Below, in pieces: positions 52,128 to 61,614 of a stretch of 64,000 nucleotides of DNA. Numbering within the stretch: the stretch's first letter is position 1; every line of letters starts with the position of its first letter. Source of the DNA: Lachnospiraceae bacterium (GTDB taxonomy: Bacteria; Bacillota_A; Clostridia; Lachnospirales; Lachnospiraceae); the NCBI GenBank assembly GCA_024684065.1, contig JAIKXO010000252.1, positions 1 through 64,000 on the forward strand, written 5' to 3'. Made by a program: the position numbers and the translations under genes. The notes under the pieces are model-generated. The model had not been told where the DNA came from. It saw only the letters and a program-made list of their open reading frames with translations, and searched no databases.

Positions 52128-53042
52128 CTACCTGATAAGCCTGTAAAGCTGCCTTACCTCATCCCCGGAGGGAATACCTTCGACAAAGGCACAGGCAGAT
52201 CCTGCCGCTATTCCCATCGCAAAGGCATCTTCATAATCCCTGTTTTCAAGATACCCCGCAATAAAACCCGCCACCATACTGTCACCGGCCCCCACGGAGT
52301 TCACCACGATCCCTTTGGGAGCCTTTCTCTCATATGCCATACCTTCTTCCGTCAGAAAAACTGCTCCGTCCGCTCCCAAAGATATCACCACATTTTTTGC
52401 GCCCTTATCCTGCAGATGCCTTGCCGCCAAAAAAAGCTTCTCCTTATCATCGGGAGAGAAATCTTCATTGAAAAGCTCCGAAAGCTCGCTGAGATTGGGT
52501 TTTATCAGAAACGGACGGTACGGAAGGATCGAAAAAAGCGCATCACCGCTTGTGTCTACGATAAGCCTGGTTTCCTTTGACTGCAGATGTTCGATTATAT
52601 AGGCGACCATATTTCTAGGAAGATTCTCCGGTATAGTTCCCGCGATCACCAGAATGTCTTCCCTGCCTATGTTCCCGATCTTCTTATACAACCCCTCCGC
52701 AGCTTCAGAGTCTATTTCCGGGCTTACGGCGTTTATCTCGCTCTCCTCTTTGGCTTTGAGCTTAATATTGATCCTCGAATGTCCTTTCCTGAGATGGACG
52801 AAATCCGTTTTCATGCCGGCTCTTTTAAGACCGTCCTCGATCTCTTTTCCCGTAAAGCCCGCAATAAAGCCAAGGGCAGTGTTTTCAACCGACAGGCCCA
52901 TAAGGACCTGAGATACGTTAACTCCCTTTCCGCCGTAATAGATTGCGTCCTTTACCATCCGGTTCATTTTGCCCGCCTCAAATTCATCCCTCAAAAACAC
53001 GAGATAGTCAATAGACGGACTGAATGTAAGAGTATATATCAT
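52128..53042 (-). CDS. fruK: 1-phosphofructokinase
   Basis: A 304-residue PfkB-family sugar kinase of the 1-phosphofructokinase/tagatose-6-phosphate kinase branch: TFSPSIDYLVFL at the N-terminus, GGKGVNVSQVLMGL (near residue 38), the substrate loop GHSRINIKLK, and the anion hole/catalytic Asp in NSVGAGDSMVAGFIAGY (near 250). It phosphorylates fructose 1-phosphate to the 1,6-bisphosphate. No PTS permease or FruR gene is adjacent, which is unusual for fruK; a related hexose-phosphate substrate cannot be ruled out. Ribosome binding site weak. Confidence 0.82.
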   Translation of the reverse strand: MIYTLTFSPSIDYLVFLRDEFEAGKMNRMVKDAIYYGGKGVNVSQVLMGLSVENTALGFIAGFTGKEIEDGLKRAGMKTDFVHLRKGHSRINIKLKAKEESEINAVSPEIDSEAAEGLYKKIGNIGREDILVIAGTIPENLPRNMVAYIIEHLQSKETRLIVDTSGDALFSILPYRPFLIKPNLSELSELFNEDFSPDDKEKLFLAARHLQDKGAKNVVISLGADGAVFLTEEGMAYERKAPKGIVVNSVGAGDSMVAGFIAGYLENRDYEDAFAMGIAAGSACAFVEGIPSGDEVRQLYRLIR

Positions 53043-53063
53043 ATTGTAAATACCAGGATCGTT

Positions 53064-54203
53064 TTACGATCCTTCCTCCTCTGACGGTAAATACCCCAGA
53101 TACCTGAGCTTCTCATAAAGCATATTCGCTATTATATCATAAAAATACCTGTTTCCGTGTACATAATCGATCCTGAGGCCTGAAGGTATCTCCCCGTTTA
53201 TAATATCGTTACTGTCTTCCGGGGTTTCTCTGAGCCCCTCGTATACAAGGCCATTCTCCAGCATAAAGCTCCTGATGTCCAGAAAATTGTCCCCATATTC
53301 AGCCGAAAGAGCCTCGTTGACAGCCACTATGTCAGGGATGACCTTTTTACAGGTAAGTCCGATTACCACATATTTGTCACAGCCCGTATATTCTATGATA
53401 CCTCTCTGCAGAGAAATGATATCCTGAATGCTTTTGCGATCGGGACGATCGTTGGTTCCGGTAAACAGGACAAGTATATCGCCGCTGTTCTTTGCGGCCA
53501 TTGCCCCTGTTGTTATCCTGCTTCCTTCAGGAACAGCCGTCGGGTCCCCTTCCGTGTCCCTTGTAAAGAAATATGTACCTCCGGTGCGCGAAAGCCTTCC
53601 TTTTATACCGTTAATATAGCAGGGATTGATACCGTTATCGCCATATCTCAGCAAGGGGAGTTTATTGCCGCTCTCTGTATGTATAGATATATTCACAGGA
53701 TCGGGTCCTGCCGGGATCACGAACTCATCTGTATACAATCCGACAGAGCCTGCCCTCGCCGCTATCATGACCGTCGTATCCGACCGTATCCCGTAATTTA
53801 TGACTTCTGCGCCTGATATGCGTCTCAGCACATCGGGATAAGCAGTCTCTTCATCCGTGCTCTCCGTAAGGGAATCGCCAAAGCATACGATCCTTGGCAT
53901 CTCGTTTTCCTGCTCTTCTGCGGGAACAAACCCGTCTGATCCAGGATCCGGGCCTTCTTTCTCTATGCCTTCTTCTATAGACGGTTCAATTACTTCTTTC
54001 CGGGAAATATCCTCTGAAGGCTTAAGATCCGGCGGGATCATCCTGTCCCTGTCATTGGAAACAGCAGGCTTTTCTGCAAAGGATCCCAAAACGGGAACCG
54101 CATCCTTTTCGGTATTCAGCCCGATGACACAAATGATCAGGGTGATCACTGTGATAATAAGGAGGACCATTATAAATCTGAGAACACTCTTATAGAATTT
54201 CAT
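53064..54203 (-). CDS. Membrane-anchored SGNH/GDSL esterase
   Basis: A 379-residue protein with an N-terminal membrane anchor (LRFIMVLLIITVITLIICVIG), a Pro/Glu-rich stalk (residues 35-100) and an extracellular SGNH hydrolase domain: block I CFGDSLTES (Ser near 112), block III GTNDRPD (near 250) and the catalytic DYVHGN (Asp/His near 355). Likely removes acyl groups from a sugar or lipid at the surface. It is preceded by the chemoreceptor gene on the same strand (22 bp). Given two O-acylation systems in the window, a role in deacylation is conceivable but not shown. Confidence 0.78.
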   Translation of the reverse strand: MKFYKSVLRFIMVLLIITVITLIICVIGLNTEKDAVPVLGSFAEKPAVSNDRDRMIPPDLKPSEDISRKEVIEPSIEEGIEKEGPDPGSDGFVPAEEQENEMPRIVCFGDSLTESTDEETAYPDVLRRISGAEVINYGIRSDTTVMIAARAGSVGLYTDEFVIPAGPDPVNISIHTESGNKLPLLRYGDNGINPCYINGIKGRLSRTGGTYFFTRDTEGDPTAVPEGSRITTGAMAAKNSGDILVLFTGTNDRPDRKSIQDIISLQRGIIEYTGCDKYVVIGLTCKKVIPDIVAVNEALSAEYGDNFLDIRSFMLENGLVYEGLRETPEDSNDIINGEIPSGLRIDYVHGNRYFYDIIANMLYEKLRYLGYLPSEEEGS

Positions 54204-54225
54204 GATCCCGGTATATTCAGTCTTA

Positions 54226-55599
54226 TTATTCTATAACAAATTCATTTACTATGGATTTCAGCTGCTCAACACATTCCAGGCTTTCCTCCACAAGCCCGTT
54301 CGTCTGGCTCGTCTTTGAGACCATGTCCGTAGTCTTTTCCGCTATATCCGTAACTCCGATGGTAGATTCCCCTACCGTGTTATTGATCCCCGAAAGAGCA
54401 TCCGAAATCTTTTGAATGGAATCGGCCAGGTTATTGATCGAACTGTTGATGTCCCCCATGCTCTCCTTAAACTGACAGGCATCATTATTATACTGTTCGG
54501 ATACATCCGTGAATTCCCGGTAATCGCCTAAAACCGTCTCCTCCAGGAACCCTGCCGTCTCCTCCAGGCATGCAGTCATATGGGAAACTGCGGCATTAAC
54601 CTCCGATACTATCCCGTTGATATCACCTACGGCCTGGGATGTCTGGTCAGCAAGCTTTCCTATCTCCATTGCCACGACCGCAAAACCTTTTCCGGCTTCT
54701 CCCGCTCTTGCAGCCTCGATGGAAGCGTTCAGAGCCAGGAGGCTTGTCTGTGATGAAATGGCCATTATGGTATCCGTAAGCTCATTTATCTTATTTACCG
54801 ACTTTGAATCCCTTATAGCACTGTCAGAACGTATCTTTACGGAATCATAGGTTTCCTGGGTCCTTCTGGCCGCGTCCATGGTCTTCTGCTTAAGATGGCC
54901 GGCCCTTTCCATAACCTCGTCAGACATTTCATCGCCGGCCTCCGAAAGCTTGATGATATCCTTTGCTCCTGTCTGCATATATCCGATATTGGCATAAATG
55001 CTTTCCGCGGTAGCTGCCGTCTGCTCCATCCCAGCGGCAAGCTCCTCGGTAGTCGCGGAATTATCCGAGCACATGCTGTTTACGACATTGGTCACATCCT
55101 GGAGCTTGTTCACATTTCCATCTATTTTGACACTCGCAGAATCAATGTCCTTGACCATATTCCTGAGGTTTGAACGCATTCCGGAGACCGCCCTCGCCAT
55201 GACTCCGGTCTCATCGCCCCTCTTTTTAAGCTTCTCCGTCCCCGCCCCTCCGCTTTTAAAGTTAAAGGACGCAGTCTGCTCGATAATGCCGGTCAGCTGC
55301 TTTATCGGTCTGACTATGAAAACACTCACAAAATACGCGATGATCAGACAGATGATCCCCGTAACGACCGAAACGACAATAGCACTGTTTCTTAATGATG
55401 CCAGTTCATTAATGATCGTCCCCTGCATCTCAGCCGGTATCTTTGAAACTATCATACTCTTAAACTCAGATAAAAGGATTATAAGTATCGGCACAATGGA
55501 TGCTATCAGTACCATCCCTACCAGTAAGAGGATCTTAAAGCCTGTTGAACTGAAAAAGCTGACCCCTGTCTCTTTATTTTTTCTTTTACTCTCAGCCAT
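54226..55599 (-). CDS. Methyl-accepting chemotaxis protein with very short sensor domain
   Basis: A 457-residue chemoreceptor. Two membrane spans (residues 22-45 and 73-95) enclose only about 27 extracellular residues, far too few for a normal ligand-binding domain. A HAMP linker follows ([12 protein letters not shown]), then the cytoplasmic coiled-coil with the kinase-contact tip [20 protein letters not shown] (near 290) and [12 protein letters not shown], a variant of the usual VVADEIRKLAEQ. It may sense membrane state or a partner protein rather than bind a ligand directly. AGGAGG precedes the ATG, and a 26-nt leader repeat shared with GH130 lies just upstream. No che or flagellar genes are in the window. 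Confidence 0.9.
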   Translation of the reverse strand: MAESKRKNKETGVSFFSSTGFKILLLVGMVLIASIVPILIILLSEFKSMIVSKIPAEMQGTIINELASLRNSAIVVSVVTGIICLIIAYFVSVFIVRPIKQLTGIIEQTASFNFKSGGAGTEKLKKRGDETGVMARAVSGMRSNLRNMVKDIDSASVKIDGNVNKLQDVTNVVNSMCSDNSATTEELAAGMEQTAATAESIYANIGYMQTGAKDIIKLSEAGDEMSDEVMERAGHLKQKTMDAARRTQETYDSVKIRSDSAIRDSKSVNKINELTDTIMAISSQTSLLALNASIEAARAGEAGKGFAVVAMEIGKLADQTSQAVGDINGIVSEVNAAVSHMTACLEETAGFLEETVLGDYREFTDVSEQYNNDACQFKESMGDINSSINNLADSIQKISDALSGINNTVGESTIGVTDIAEKTTDMVSKTSQTNGLVEESLECVEQLKSIVNEFVIE

Positions 55600-55620
55600 A
55601 AATCCCTCCTATATTGAAAG

Positions 55621-55646
55621 GGGTTTTTGCCCCTGAAATATCTGAC
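55621..55646 (-). repeat. 26-nt leader repeat, copy 2 (before chemoreceptor)
   Basis: Exact copy of 10256-10281. On the minus strand the sequence ends in GGGGCAAAAACCCC, a 4-bp hairpin, 11 bases before the AGGAGG of the chemoreceptor gene. Confidence 0.65.
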
Positions 55647-55685
55647 ATACCCTCGTCAGAGTCGAGGGCTCCTATATAATGAAAC

Positions 55686-55762
55686 GATCCGATCTGATGA
55701 TCGAATCGGCGCGAACTCAGGTTCGTGCCTAAGCGCACGATCTGCTTCTCAAACCGGCGCAG
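55686..55762 (+). repeat. 77-nt dispersed repeat, copy A
   Basis: Matches 50994-51070 at 65 of 77 positions with no gap. The central hairpin GGCGCGAAC/GTTCGTGCC with a TCAG loop is kept, with a G-T pair where copy B has A-T. The copy is flanked by GGGGGTTTGCCCCC (55769-55782) and the 26-nt repeat, making the whole 160-bp gap between helicase and chemoreceptor repeat-derived. Confidence 0.7.
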
Positions 55763-55768
55763 AAATAT

Positions 55769-55782
55769 GGGGGTTTGCCCCC
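55769..55782 (-). terminator. GC hairpin after the helicase gene
   Basis: GGGGG and CCCCC pair across a four-base loop, 4 bp after the helicase stop codon. On the minus strand ATATTTC follows. It resembles the GGGG/CCCC hairpin of the nearby 26-nt repeat. Confidence 0.45.
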
Positions 55783-55785
55783 GGA

Positions 55786-58314
55786 TCATCCGATTTTGTC
55801 CATATCGATCATTTCCCAGAAATCGTTTATCGCATCTTCCTTGTTTTGAAGATTTAAAACCTCGTAATGGCTCCATTCTCTTGGAAACAGTCTTTTATAC
55901 TCCCCCGAAAGAAATCTCTCATCTAAAAGAGCCACTATTCCCACGTCATCAGCGGTCCTTATCACTCTCCCCGCAGCCTGCAGCACTTTATTCATGCCGG
56001 GGAAGCGGTATGCATAATCAAAGCCGTTTATTCCGGCCCTGTCATAGTTTTTCTTCATAAGCTCCCTTTCGTTACAGACCATCGGGAGACCTGTCCCGAC
56101 TATGGCAGCTCCTATAAGACTGTCTTTCTTTAAGTCTATGCCTTCCGAAAAGATCCCGCCGGCAACACAGAAGCCCACCAATGACAATTTCTCGGGCGCA
56201 TCGGTAAAACAGTTTAAAAATGCCTCTCTCTCTTCCTCTGTCATGCTGCTTTTCTGGCACAGGATCCTTACACTGCCAACATCTGCCGGTTCCTTTGCTT
56301 CCCTGACTTTAATGATCTTCTCTTCATAGGTTCCGGCCCCGGCTGCCAAAAATTTCACAAAACGATCAAGTACTTCGGAAAGAAAGCTGTACGAAGGGAA
56401 AAACACCATGTAATTTCCGATCTTTCCGTTCACAAAAGCAGAAATGTATTCCGCTATCCTCTGGTATTCCAGCTCTCCCCTTCTTGTATAGCGGCTGCTG
56501 ACATCGGACGCTATAAACAGCCCTCTCTTTTTTTCATCAAAGACAGATTCCGCGTAAACCGCATAATCCTCCCTGTCCGCTCCAAGCATGTCCCTGTAAT
56601 ATTTTACGGGAAGAAGAGTTGCCGAGAAGAATACTGTACTGACGCCCTTTGAAAGCCTGACCTTAAGGTTCTCTGACGGATCTATGCATAAAAGCTTAAG
56701 CATAAGCCTCCCGTCATACAACAGCTCCGAATAAATGACATAGTCATCCTTGCCCATACCGTCATACATATTAATAAAATGTCTGATCTTAAAGTAAAAT
56801 TCCAGAAGCTCTGCTCTTTTTTCGAACTTCTCATTATCCTCTAAAAAATCATTGAGCCTGGAATAGGCCTTATTCAGAGCCATTATGAAATCAGTGATAT
56901 CCTCGTGTTCCTTTACCTTCTCCGTTTCTCTTTTAATAAGAAGAAATTTTCTGTTAACGGCATCCAGAGCCCTTGAGAGCCTGTTATCATGCTCCCTTAC
57001 AAGCCTTTTTGCGGCCGTGATATCTTCCTTTAAAAGCTCGGCGCTGTACATTTTCATCGCCCTGTCAACAAGATTATGCGCCTCATCGACAAGAAAAATA
57101 TACTCACCCTGGGGGCTGTCCGAAAAAAAGCGTCTTAAAAACACATTCGGATCAAAAACATAATTATAATCACAGATAACCGCATCAGCAAATAAAGACA
57201 TATCCAATGACAGCTCAAAGGGACATACCATATGCCGTTCAGAATACTCTTCTATAGTATCCCTCGAGAAATTGTCCACATTGGTCAACAGATCAAATAT
57301 AGCCTCATTGATCCTGTCATAATGACCCTTTGCATACGGACAGGCCACCGGATTGCAATCCATCTCCTCTGCAGGACAGACCTTTTCCTTTGCGGTGATC
57401 TGGACAGTTTTAAAGCGAAGCCCCCCCTCCCTCAGGATATCAAAGCTCTCCATCGCCACGGTCCTGGTAATCGTCTTCGCCGTCAGATAGAAGATCTTTC
57501 TGGCTTTTAGCGCGGCAATGGCTTTTACAGCAGGAAATACAGTAGATATCGTCTTTCCCGTACCTGTAGGAGCTTCCAGAAAAAGCTTTCTCTTATGGTA
57601 TATCGTCCTGTAAACCTGCGATATCAGCTCCTTCTGTCCCTTTCTGTATTCGAAAGGAAACCCGACAAGGGCGGCAGTCCTGTTCCTTAACTCATTCCAG
57701 GAGAACTCAAAATCCGCCCATTTTCCGTATGCTGACAGCAGATCATCAAACCAGGCCTTAAGCTCAGAAAAAACCAGGCCCTCATGGAAGTATGCGATCT
57801 GCTGGTCAAACAGATTCACATAGGTGATCCTTACCCTGATATCCTTTAAACCGTGCTGTTTTGCGAAAATATACGCATAGCATCTCGCCTGCGCAATATG
57901 TACCGGTTTAGGTTCCTTTATCCTTTCTATATCAACCCAGGTGCTTTTTATCTCATCCACCGTTACGTCGGAAAGAAGCGCTAAAGGCTCTGTTTCAAGG
58001 TCAGTACCGGACTTTACCGGCAGCTGATCCGAAGCTTTTTCCTCATAGATTATCCCGTCAGCTCTTCCTTCGACCACAATGTCATAGCCTGTCCTTGGAA
58101 AAATTTCTCTTAACGGAACCTCCGCATGATAGGAGGGTCCCATTCTTGACTGGATCAGTCTATGGATCCTTGCCCCCTCTGCCATGCTCTCTTCTGAAGA
58201 ACCTTTTTTCCTGTTATCGATATCTCCCGATCTCAGAATGAACTCCACCAGATTCCTTACCGAGACCTTTATCTGTCCTCTTTTGATAATCTCAGGAACC
58301 ATCAGATAGTACAC
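55786..58314 (-). CDS. PD-(D/E)XK nuclease fused to XPD/DinG-type helicase
   Basis: An 842-residue protein. The N-terminal 200 residues show a PD-(D/E)XK nuclease pattern ([10 protein letters not shown], then DEIKST with the ExK). The rest is a superfamily 2 XPD/DinG-like helicase: Walker A APTGTGKT (near residue 237), four cysteines for an iron-sulfur cluster ([20 protein letters not shown], then MVCPFE), DEAH box VDEAHN (near 405) and motif [10 protein letters not shown] near the C-terminus. Such fusions probably unwind and cut structured or damaged DNA. The start at GTG 58314 overlaps the J-domain gene by 13 bases; ATG 58299 is an alternative. Third gene of the DUF5685, J-domain, helicase set. 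Confidence 0.85.
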   Translation of the reverse strand: MYYLMVPEIIKRGQIKVSVRNLVEFILRSGDIDNRKKGSSEESMAEGARIHRLIQSRMGPSYHAEVPLREIFPRTGYDIVVEGRADGIIYEEKASDQLPVKSGTDLETEPLALLSDVTVDEIKSTWVDIERIKEPKPVHIAQARCYAYIFAKQHGLKDIRVRITYVNLFDQQIAYFHEGLVFSELKAWFDDLLSAYGKWADFEFSWNELRNRTAALVGFPFEYRKGQKELISQVYRTIYHKRKLFLEAPTGTGKTISTVFPAVKAIAALKARKIFYLTAKTITRTVAMESFDILREGGLRFKTVQITAKEKVCPAEEMDCNPVACPYAKGHYDRINEAIFDLLTNVDNFSRDTIEEYSERHMVCPFELSLDMSLFADAVICDYNYVFDPNVFLRRFFSDSPQGEYIFLVDEAHNLVDRAMKMYSAELLKEDITAAKRLVREHDNRLSRALDAVNRKFLLIKRETEKVKEHEDITDFIMALNKAYSRLNDFLEDNEKFEKRAELLEFYFKIRHFINMYDGMGKDDYVIYSELLYDGRLMLKLLCIDPSENLKVRLSKGVSTVFFSATLLPVKYYRDMLGADREDYAVYAESVFDEKKRGLFIASDVSSRYTRRGELEYQRIAEYISAFVNGKIGNYMVFFPSYSFLSEVLDRFVKFLAAGAGTYEEKIIKVREAKEPADVGSVRILCQKSSMTEEEREAFLNCFTDAPEKLSLVGFCVAGGIFSEGIDLKKDSLIGAAIVGTGLPMVCNERELMKKNYDRAGINGFDYAYRFPGMNKVLQAAGRVIRTADDVGIVALLDERFLSGEYKRLFPREWSHYEVLNLQNKEDAINDFWEMIDMDKIG

Positions 58315-59021
58315 CCATAGCAGAAGCCTCCTCCGCAGCAGAGATTACAGAAAAGGTTCAGAAGGCAGACCCTTAAGCAAAAACTATCACCTGGAACCAC
58401 TGACGTACCGTATGGACTCTGCATATCCCTGTACCAGCTTCCGCCTGACTGAAGCCTTTGCAGGAACATCCTGTATGTACCGTTATCGGGCTCAAGGCTT
58501 ACTGCAGTCCTTGCATGATCCAGTGCCTGAATATTATTTCCGACACCGGAATTGGCAAGAGCAGAAAAGTAATACCATTGACCATTTCGGTCATTGATAC
58601 TTTCAAGCACATTCAGAGCTTCCCTGTAATGCCCGCTGTTTATATAATTAGCCGCCGCCTGCATATGCATGGACCGCGGGTCAGAGCCCTGTCTGTCCTC
58701 GGCATTTCTCGAAAAGCCGCCAAAATCAAAACCGCCGAAATCGAAGCCACCGAAGTCAAAACCGCCTCTGTAGCCTCCACTTCCGGAACCGGTATTGCCC
58801 GACGAATAACTGCTGTCAGAATATGAATAGCCCTTCTGCCTCATGTCCATGATAAGCTCATAGGCCTGCTGTACCTCTTTAAACTTCTCCTCAGCCTGTG
58901 CTTTATTGGGATTATTGATATTGGCATCGGGATGATACCTTCTCGACAAGGTCCTGTATGCTTTTTTTATTTCTTCCTCTGTGGCATTCTCTGAAACACC
59001 CAGTACTTTATATGGATTCAT
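58302..59021 (-). CDS. J-domain protein with GGFDF repeats, TPR-like helices and Cys-rich C-terminus
   Basis: A 239-residue DnaJ-type co-chaperone. Residues 1-65 are a J-domain with the HPD triad (RRYHPDAN, near 30) that triggers DnaK ATPase. Residues 70-105 are a Ser/Gly linker with three exact FDFGG repeats. Residues 115-195 are TPR-like helices ([39 protein letters not shown]). The last 30 residues hold seven cysteines in a hydrophobic context (CLRVC, FCNLCC, FCYGC), possibly a metal or acylation site. The usual DnaJ zinc and client domains are absent. Its ATG overlaps the DUF5685 stop (ATGA). Confidence 0.82.
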   Translation of the reverse strand: MNPYKVLGVSENATEEEIKKAYRTLSRRYHPDANINNPNKAQAEEKFKEVQQAYELIMDMRQKGYSYSDSSYSSGNTGSGSGGYRGGFDFGGFDFGGFDFGGFSRNAEDRQGSDPRSMHMQAAANYINSGHYREALNVLESINDRNGQWYYFSALANSGVGNNIQALDHARTAVSLEPDNGTYRMFLQRLQSGGSWYRDMQSPYGTSVVPGDSFCLRVCLLNLFCNLCCGGGFCYGCTI

Positions 59022-59860
59022 TTTTTCTTTTTACCCTGGCCGTCACCAAACCTGCTCCACACTCCCGAATACAGGATATTTCTCAATATCTCCACATCCC
59101 TGTCTATTATCGGAAGGCGCTCAAAAGCCCTGGAGCATTCACTCATCATCATTAAAAGCATCGCTTCGACTTCTTCCTTTAGCCCTGTCCTGAAGCCCTC
59201 ATCCGCTTCGCACCTTAAAAGGAGGGGATTATAACTGCCTGACTTTTTATCAGTCTCAAGATCATCAAAGGCATCCAGTATATATACGAATTTTCCCAGA
59301 TAGAATCCGATCCGCCGAAGCTCGTTTTCCCATTCATCCCTGTATACCGCGAGTACCTCCGCCATTATCTCACCAAAAGCCCCCGCTGCAAGATCGATAT
59401 TAGGCTCCTTTGTGTCCTCATATTTCCCTATTTCGAGAAGATTCTCATCTATAGCCCGGACTTTTTCCGGATATTTTTCCGAGATCCTCCTTACTCTTTT
59501 CCCAAGGAGCATGGAATAAATCTTTTTAGCAAACTTTCTCTCATCCTTCCAGTCATCCTCACACTTATTACAGGCAAGCAGAAGATTCATGTCCGCAGCG
59601 TAAACTGTAAAGCAGTTTTCCCTTACCGGATGCTTCGTAAATGGATGGGCAAAACAGCGTTCCATTCCATCCGTTGATTCAGGCTCATAAAGAGCGGTAA
59701 GAAGCATTATAACGAAGGTCATATCATAGCTTAAACAAAAACGCGCGGTACTCCCGTAGCTTTTCCTTAATTCACCGCACAAACCGCAATAGTACGACCT
59801 GTACCTTTCATATTCCCTTAATCTGAGTTCCTGCCTGTTGACGATAACATATCCAAACAT
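59018..59860 (-). CDS. DUF5685 family protein
   Basis: A 280-residue soluble, helical protein of the DUF5685 type, function unknown. Conserved features: [12 protein letters not shown] at the start, the YCGLCGEL cysteine pair (near residue 25), [11 protein letters not shown] (near 90) and [21 protein letters not shown] (read in two parts near 205), whose DDxxxD pattern recalls the metal-binding box of prenyl-transferring enzymes without proving it. Several Cys could bind metal. The start is ATG 59860, which gives the family N-terminus, although no good Shine-Dalgarno is seen. It is followed by the J-domain gene with a 4-base overlap, a pairing that suggests a joint function. Confidence 0.72.
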   Translation of the reverse strand: MFGYVIVNRQELRLREYERYRSYYCGLCGELRKSYGSTARFCLSYDMTFVIMLLTALYEPESTDGMERCFAHPFTKHPVRENCFTVYAADMNLLLACNKCEDDWKDERKFAKKIYSMLLGKRVRRISEKYPEKVRAIDENLLEIGKYEDTKEPNIDLAAGAFGEIMAEVLAVYRDEWENELRRIGFYLGKFVYILDAFDDLETDKKSGSYNPLLLRCEADEGFRTGLKEEVEAMLLMMMSECSRAFERLPIIDRDVEILRNILYSGVWSRFGDGQGKKKK

Positions 59861-59927
59861 AAACTTTATCATATCATAATAAGATATCTGCGTCAAAAGT
59901 TGTTGGCCTGCATACCGATCTTTGTAC

Positions 59928-59956
59928 TTTCAATAGCCTGCACCATTTGGTATAAT
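59928..59956 (+). promoter_or_regulatory. Promoter of the second MBOAT pair
   Basis: TTTCAA (59928-59933), 17 bp, then TATAAT (59951-59956) with the extended -10 TGG directly before it. It lies 67 bp upstream of the TTG start of the MBOAT gene. Confidence 0.6.
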
Positions 59957-60022
59957 TCTGTAATAAGGGTAATTTTACGTCTCTGTTTTTTTGAATCCAA
60001 CCCGGAGCATGGAGGATTTTTC

Positions 60023-61456
60023 TTGGTATTTTCTAGTCTGGTCTTTACTTTTATATTTTTACCGGTTGTAGTCGCTTTGTATTTCATCGCAAAGGATAAA
60101 TACAGGAACTATATCCTGCTTGCCGCAAGTCTTCTTTTTTACGCATACGGAGAACCCCGCTTTGTCCTTGTAATGATCCTTTCCATAGCGGTCAATTACT
60201 TTATAGCGCTGTCCATAGACAGGCAGAATATATCCGGAAGCAAAAACAGGTCCAGAGTTCTTCTTATTACGGATATCGTATTGAATATCGGACTACTGTT
60301 CGTTTTTAAGTACTTAAATTATACCGTTCTGTGCATAAACAGGCTTTTTAAAACAGAGCTTAATGATCCTGAAATAGCGCTCCCCATAGGGATCTCCTTC
60401 TTCACCTTTCAGGCTTTATCCTACTGCATAGATGTTTACCGGGGCACGGTCAGGGCCCAGAAGAATCCCCTTTATACGGCTCTTTACATATCATTTTTCC
60501 CACAGCTTATAGCGGGTCCCATCGTAAGGTACTCCACCATAGCGGACCAGATCACCGGCCGCTCTTTGAATATTGACGATTTTGCCGAAGGCGTAAGACG
60601 CTTTTTTCTGGGCTTTGCCAAGAAAGTCATTCTTGCCAATAATCTATCCTCTGTAGCCTCACAGATCTTCGGTTCAGACTATTCGAACGCCAATCCTTAT
60701 ATGCTCTGGCTTGGCTCGATATGCTTCAGCCTGCAGATATTCTATGATTTTTCCGGCTACTCCGATATGGCTATCGGTCTGGGGAGGATGTTCGGCTTCA
60801 GATTTCATGAGAACTTCAATTATCCGTATATCTCACGTTCCATAACAGAATTCTGGAGAAGGTGGCATATCTCTCTGGGGCAGTGGTTTCGTGATTACGT
60901 ATATATCCCCTTAGGCGGCTCAAGGGTACCGGTCCCGAGAAATATACTGAACCTTTTCATAGTATGGGCTCTTACCGGGATATGGCACGGAGCCAATGTA
61001 ACCTTCCTTATATGGGGACTTCTGTATTTTTTGCTGCTTTCGATCGAAAAATTCGTTATAAGGCCCGAAAAACATGGCAATATCATATTTACAACGCTTT
61101 GGAGGATCTGTTCACTGTTTTTTATAAATATAGGATGGGTGATCTTTAACAGTGCCGGACTCCCTGATGCGTTCGGATTTATAAAAGGAATGTTCGGAGG
61201 CTATGGAACAGGAATCAGTTTTTTTGCGGACAGCTCCTTAAAAAGGCTGTTACGGGAATACGGGGCGTTCATTATCCTGGGATTGATCTTCTCGGCGCCG
61301 GTAATGAAATATCTCAAACAGAAGCTTGAGTCAAAAAGCATCGGAAAAATGACCGTATCGGTCATTTCTCCTATAGCTTACGGATTCATCTTCATCTGGG
61401 CTGTTTCTTACCTGATACTGGGTTCCCATAATCCATTCATATATTTTAACTTTTAG
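60023..61456 (+). CDS. MBOAT O-acyltransferase (AlgI type), second copy
   Basis: A 477-residue polytopic acyltransferase. Signature segments are YISFFPQLIAGPIVRYSTI (near residue 155), TEFWRRWHISLGQWFRDYVY (near 275) and the catalytic His in LTGIWHGANVTFLIWG (near 320). The start is TTG 60023, because GGAGGA lies 6 bases upstream and the protein then begins LVFSSLVFTFIFLP as in other AlgI proteins; no ATG fits. Divergent from DUF5685. Paired with the DHHW protein 160 bp downstream. It differs clearly from the copy at 46507-47949, so it probably modifies another polymer. Confidence 0.9.
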   Translation: MVFSSLVFTFIFLPVVVALYFIAKDKYRNYILLAASLLFYAYGEPRFVLVMILSIAVNYFIALSIDRQNISGSKNRSRVLLITDIVLNIGLLFVFKYLNYTVLCINRLFKTELNDPEIALPIGISFFTFQALSYCIDVYRGTVRAQKNPLYTALYISFFPQLIAGPIVRYSTIADQITGRSLNIDDFAEGVRRFFLGFAKKVILANNLSSVASQIFGSDYSNANPYMLWLGSICFSLQIFYDFSGYSDMAIGLGRMFGFRFHENFNYPYISRSITEFWRRWHISLGQWFRDYVYIPLGGSRVPVPRNILNLFIVWALTGIWHGANVTFLIWGLLYFLLLSIEKFVIRPEKHGNIIFTTLWRICSLFFINIGWVIFNSAGLPDAFGFIKGMFGGYGTGISFFADSSLKRLLREYGAFIILGLIFSAPVMKYLKQKLESKSIGKMTVSVISPIAYGFIFIWAVSYLILGSHNPFIYFNF

Positions 61457-61485
61457 AAGCCCGCCAAAGCAGTCCTGATCGAAGG

Positions 61486-61614
61486 AGCCATTAATTCAAA
61501 AGAGCCATTTAATCGAAAAAGCCATTTAATCGAAAGAGTCATTTAACCGAAAGAGTCATTTAACCGAAAGAGTCATTTAATCGAAAGAGTCATTTAATCG
61601 AAAGAGTCATAAAT
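61486..61614 (+). repeat. 17-bp tandem repeat in the leader of the DHHW gene
   Basis: Seven consecutive 17-bp units plus a 10-bp partial one end at the start codon. Unit form: AGYCATTTAAYCGAAAG. Units 4-5 are identical to each other, as are 6-7; units 1-3 are more diverged. Each unit carries the purine run CGAAAGAG, the only Shine-Dalgarno-like sequence before ATG 61615. Copy number could change by slippage and alter expression. Confidence 0.85.

Noticed and set aside
61486..61614. CRISPR array
   Set aside because: Units are 17 bp, directly adjacent and without unique spacers.
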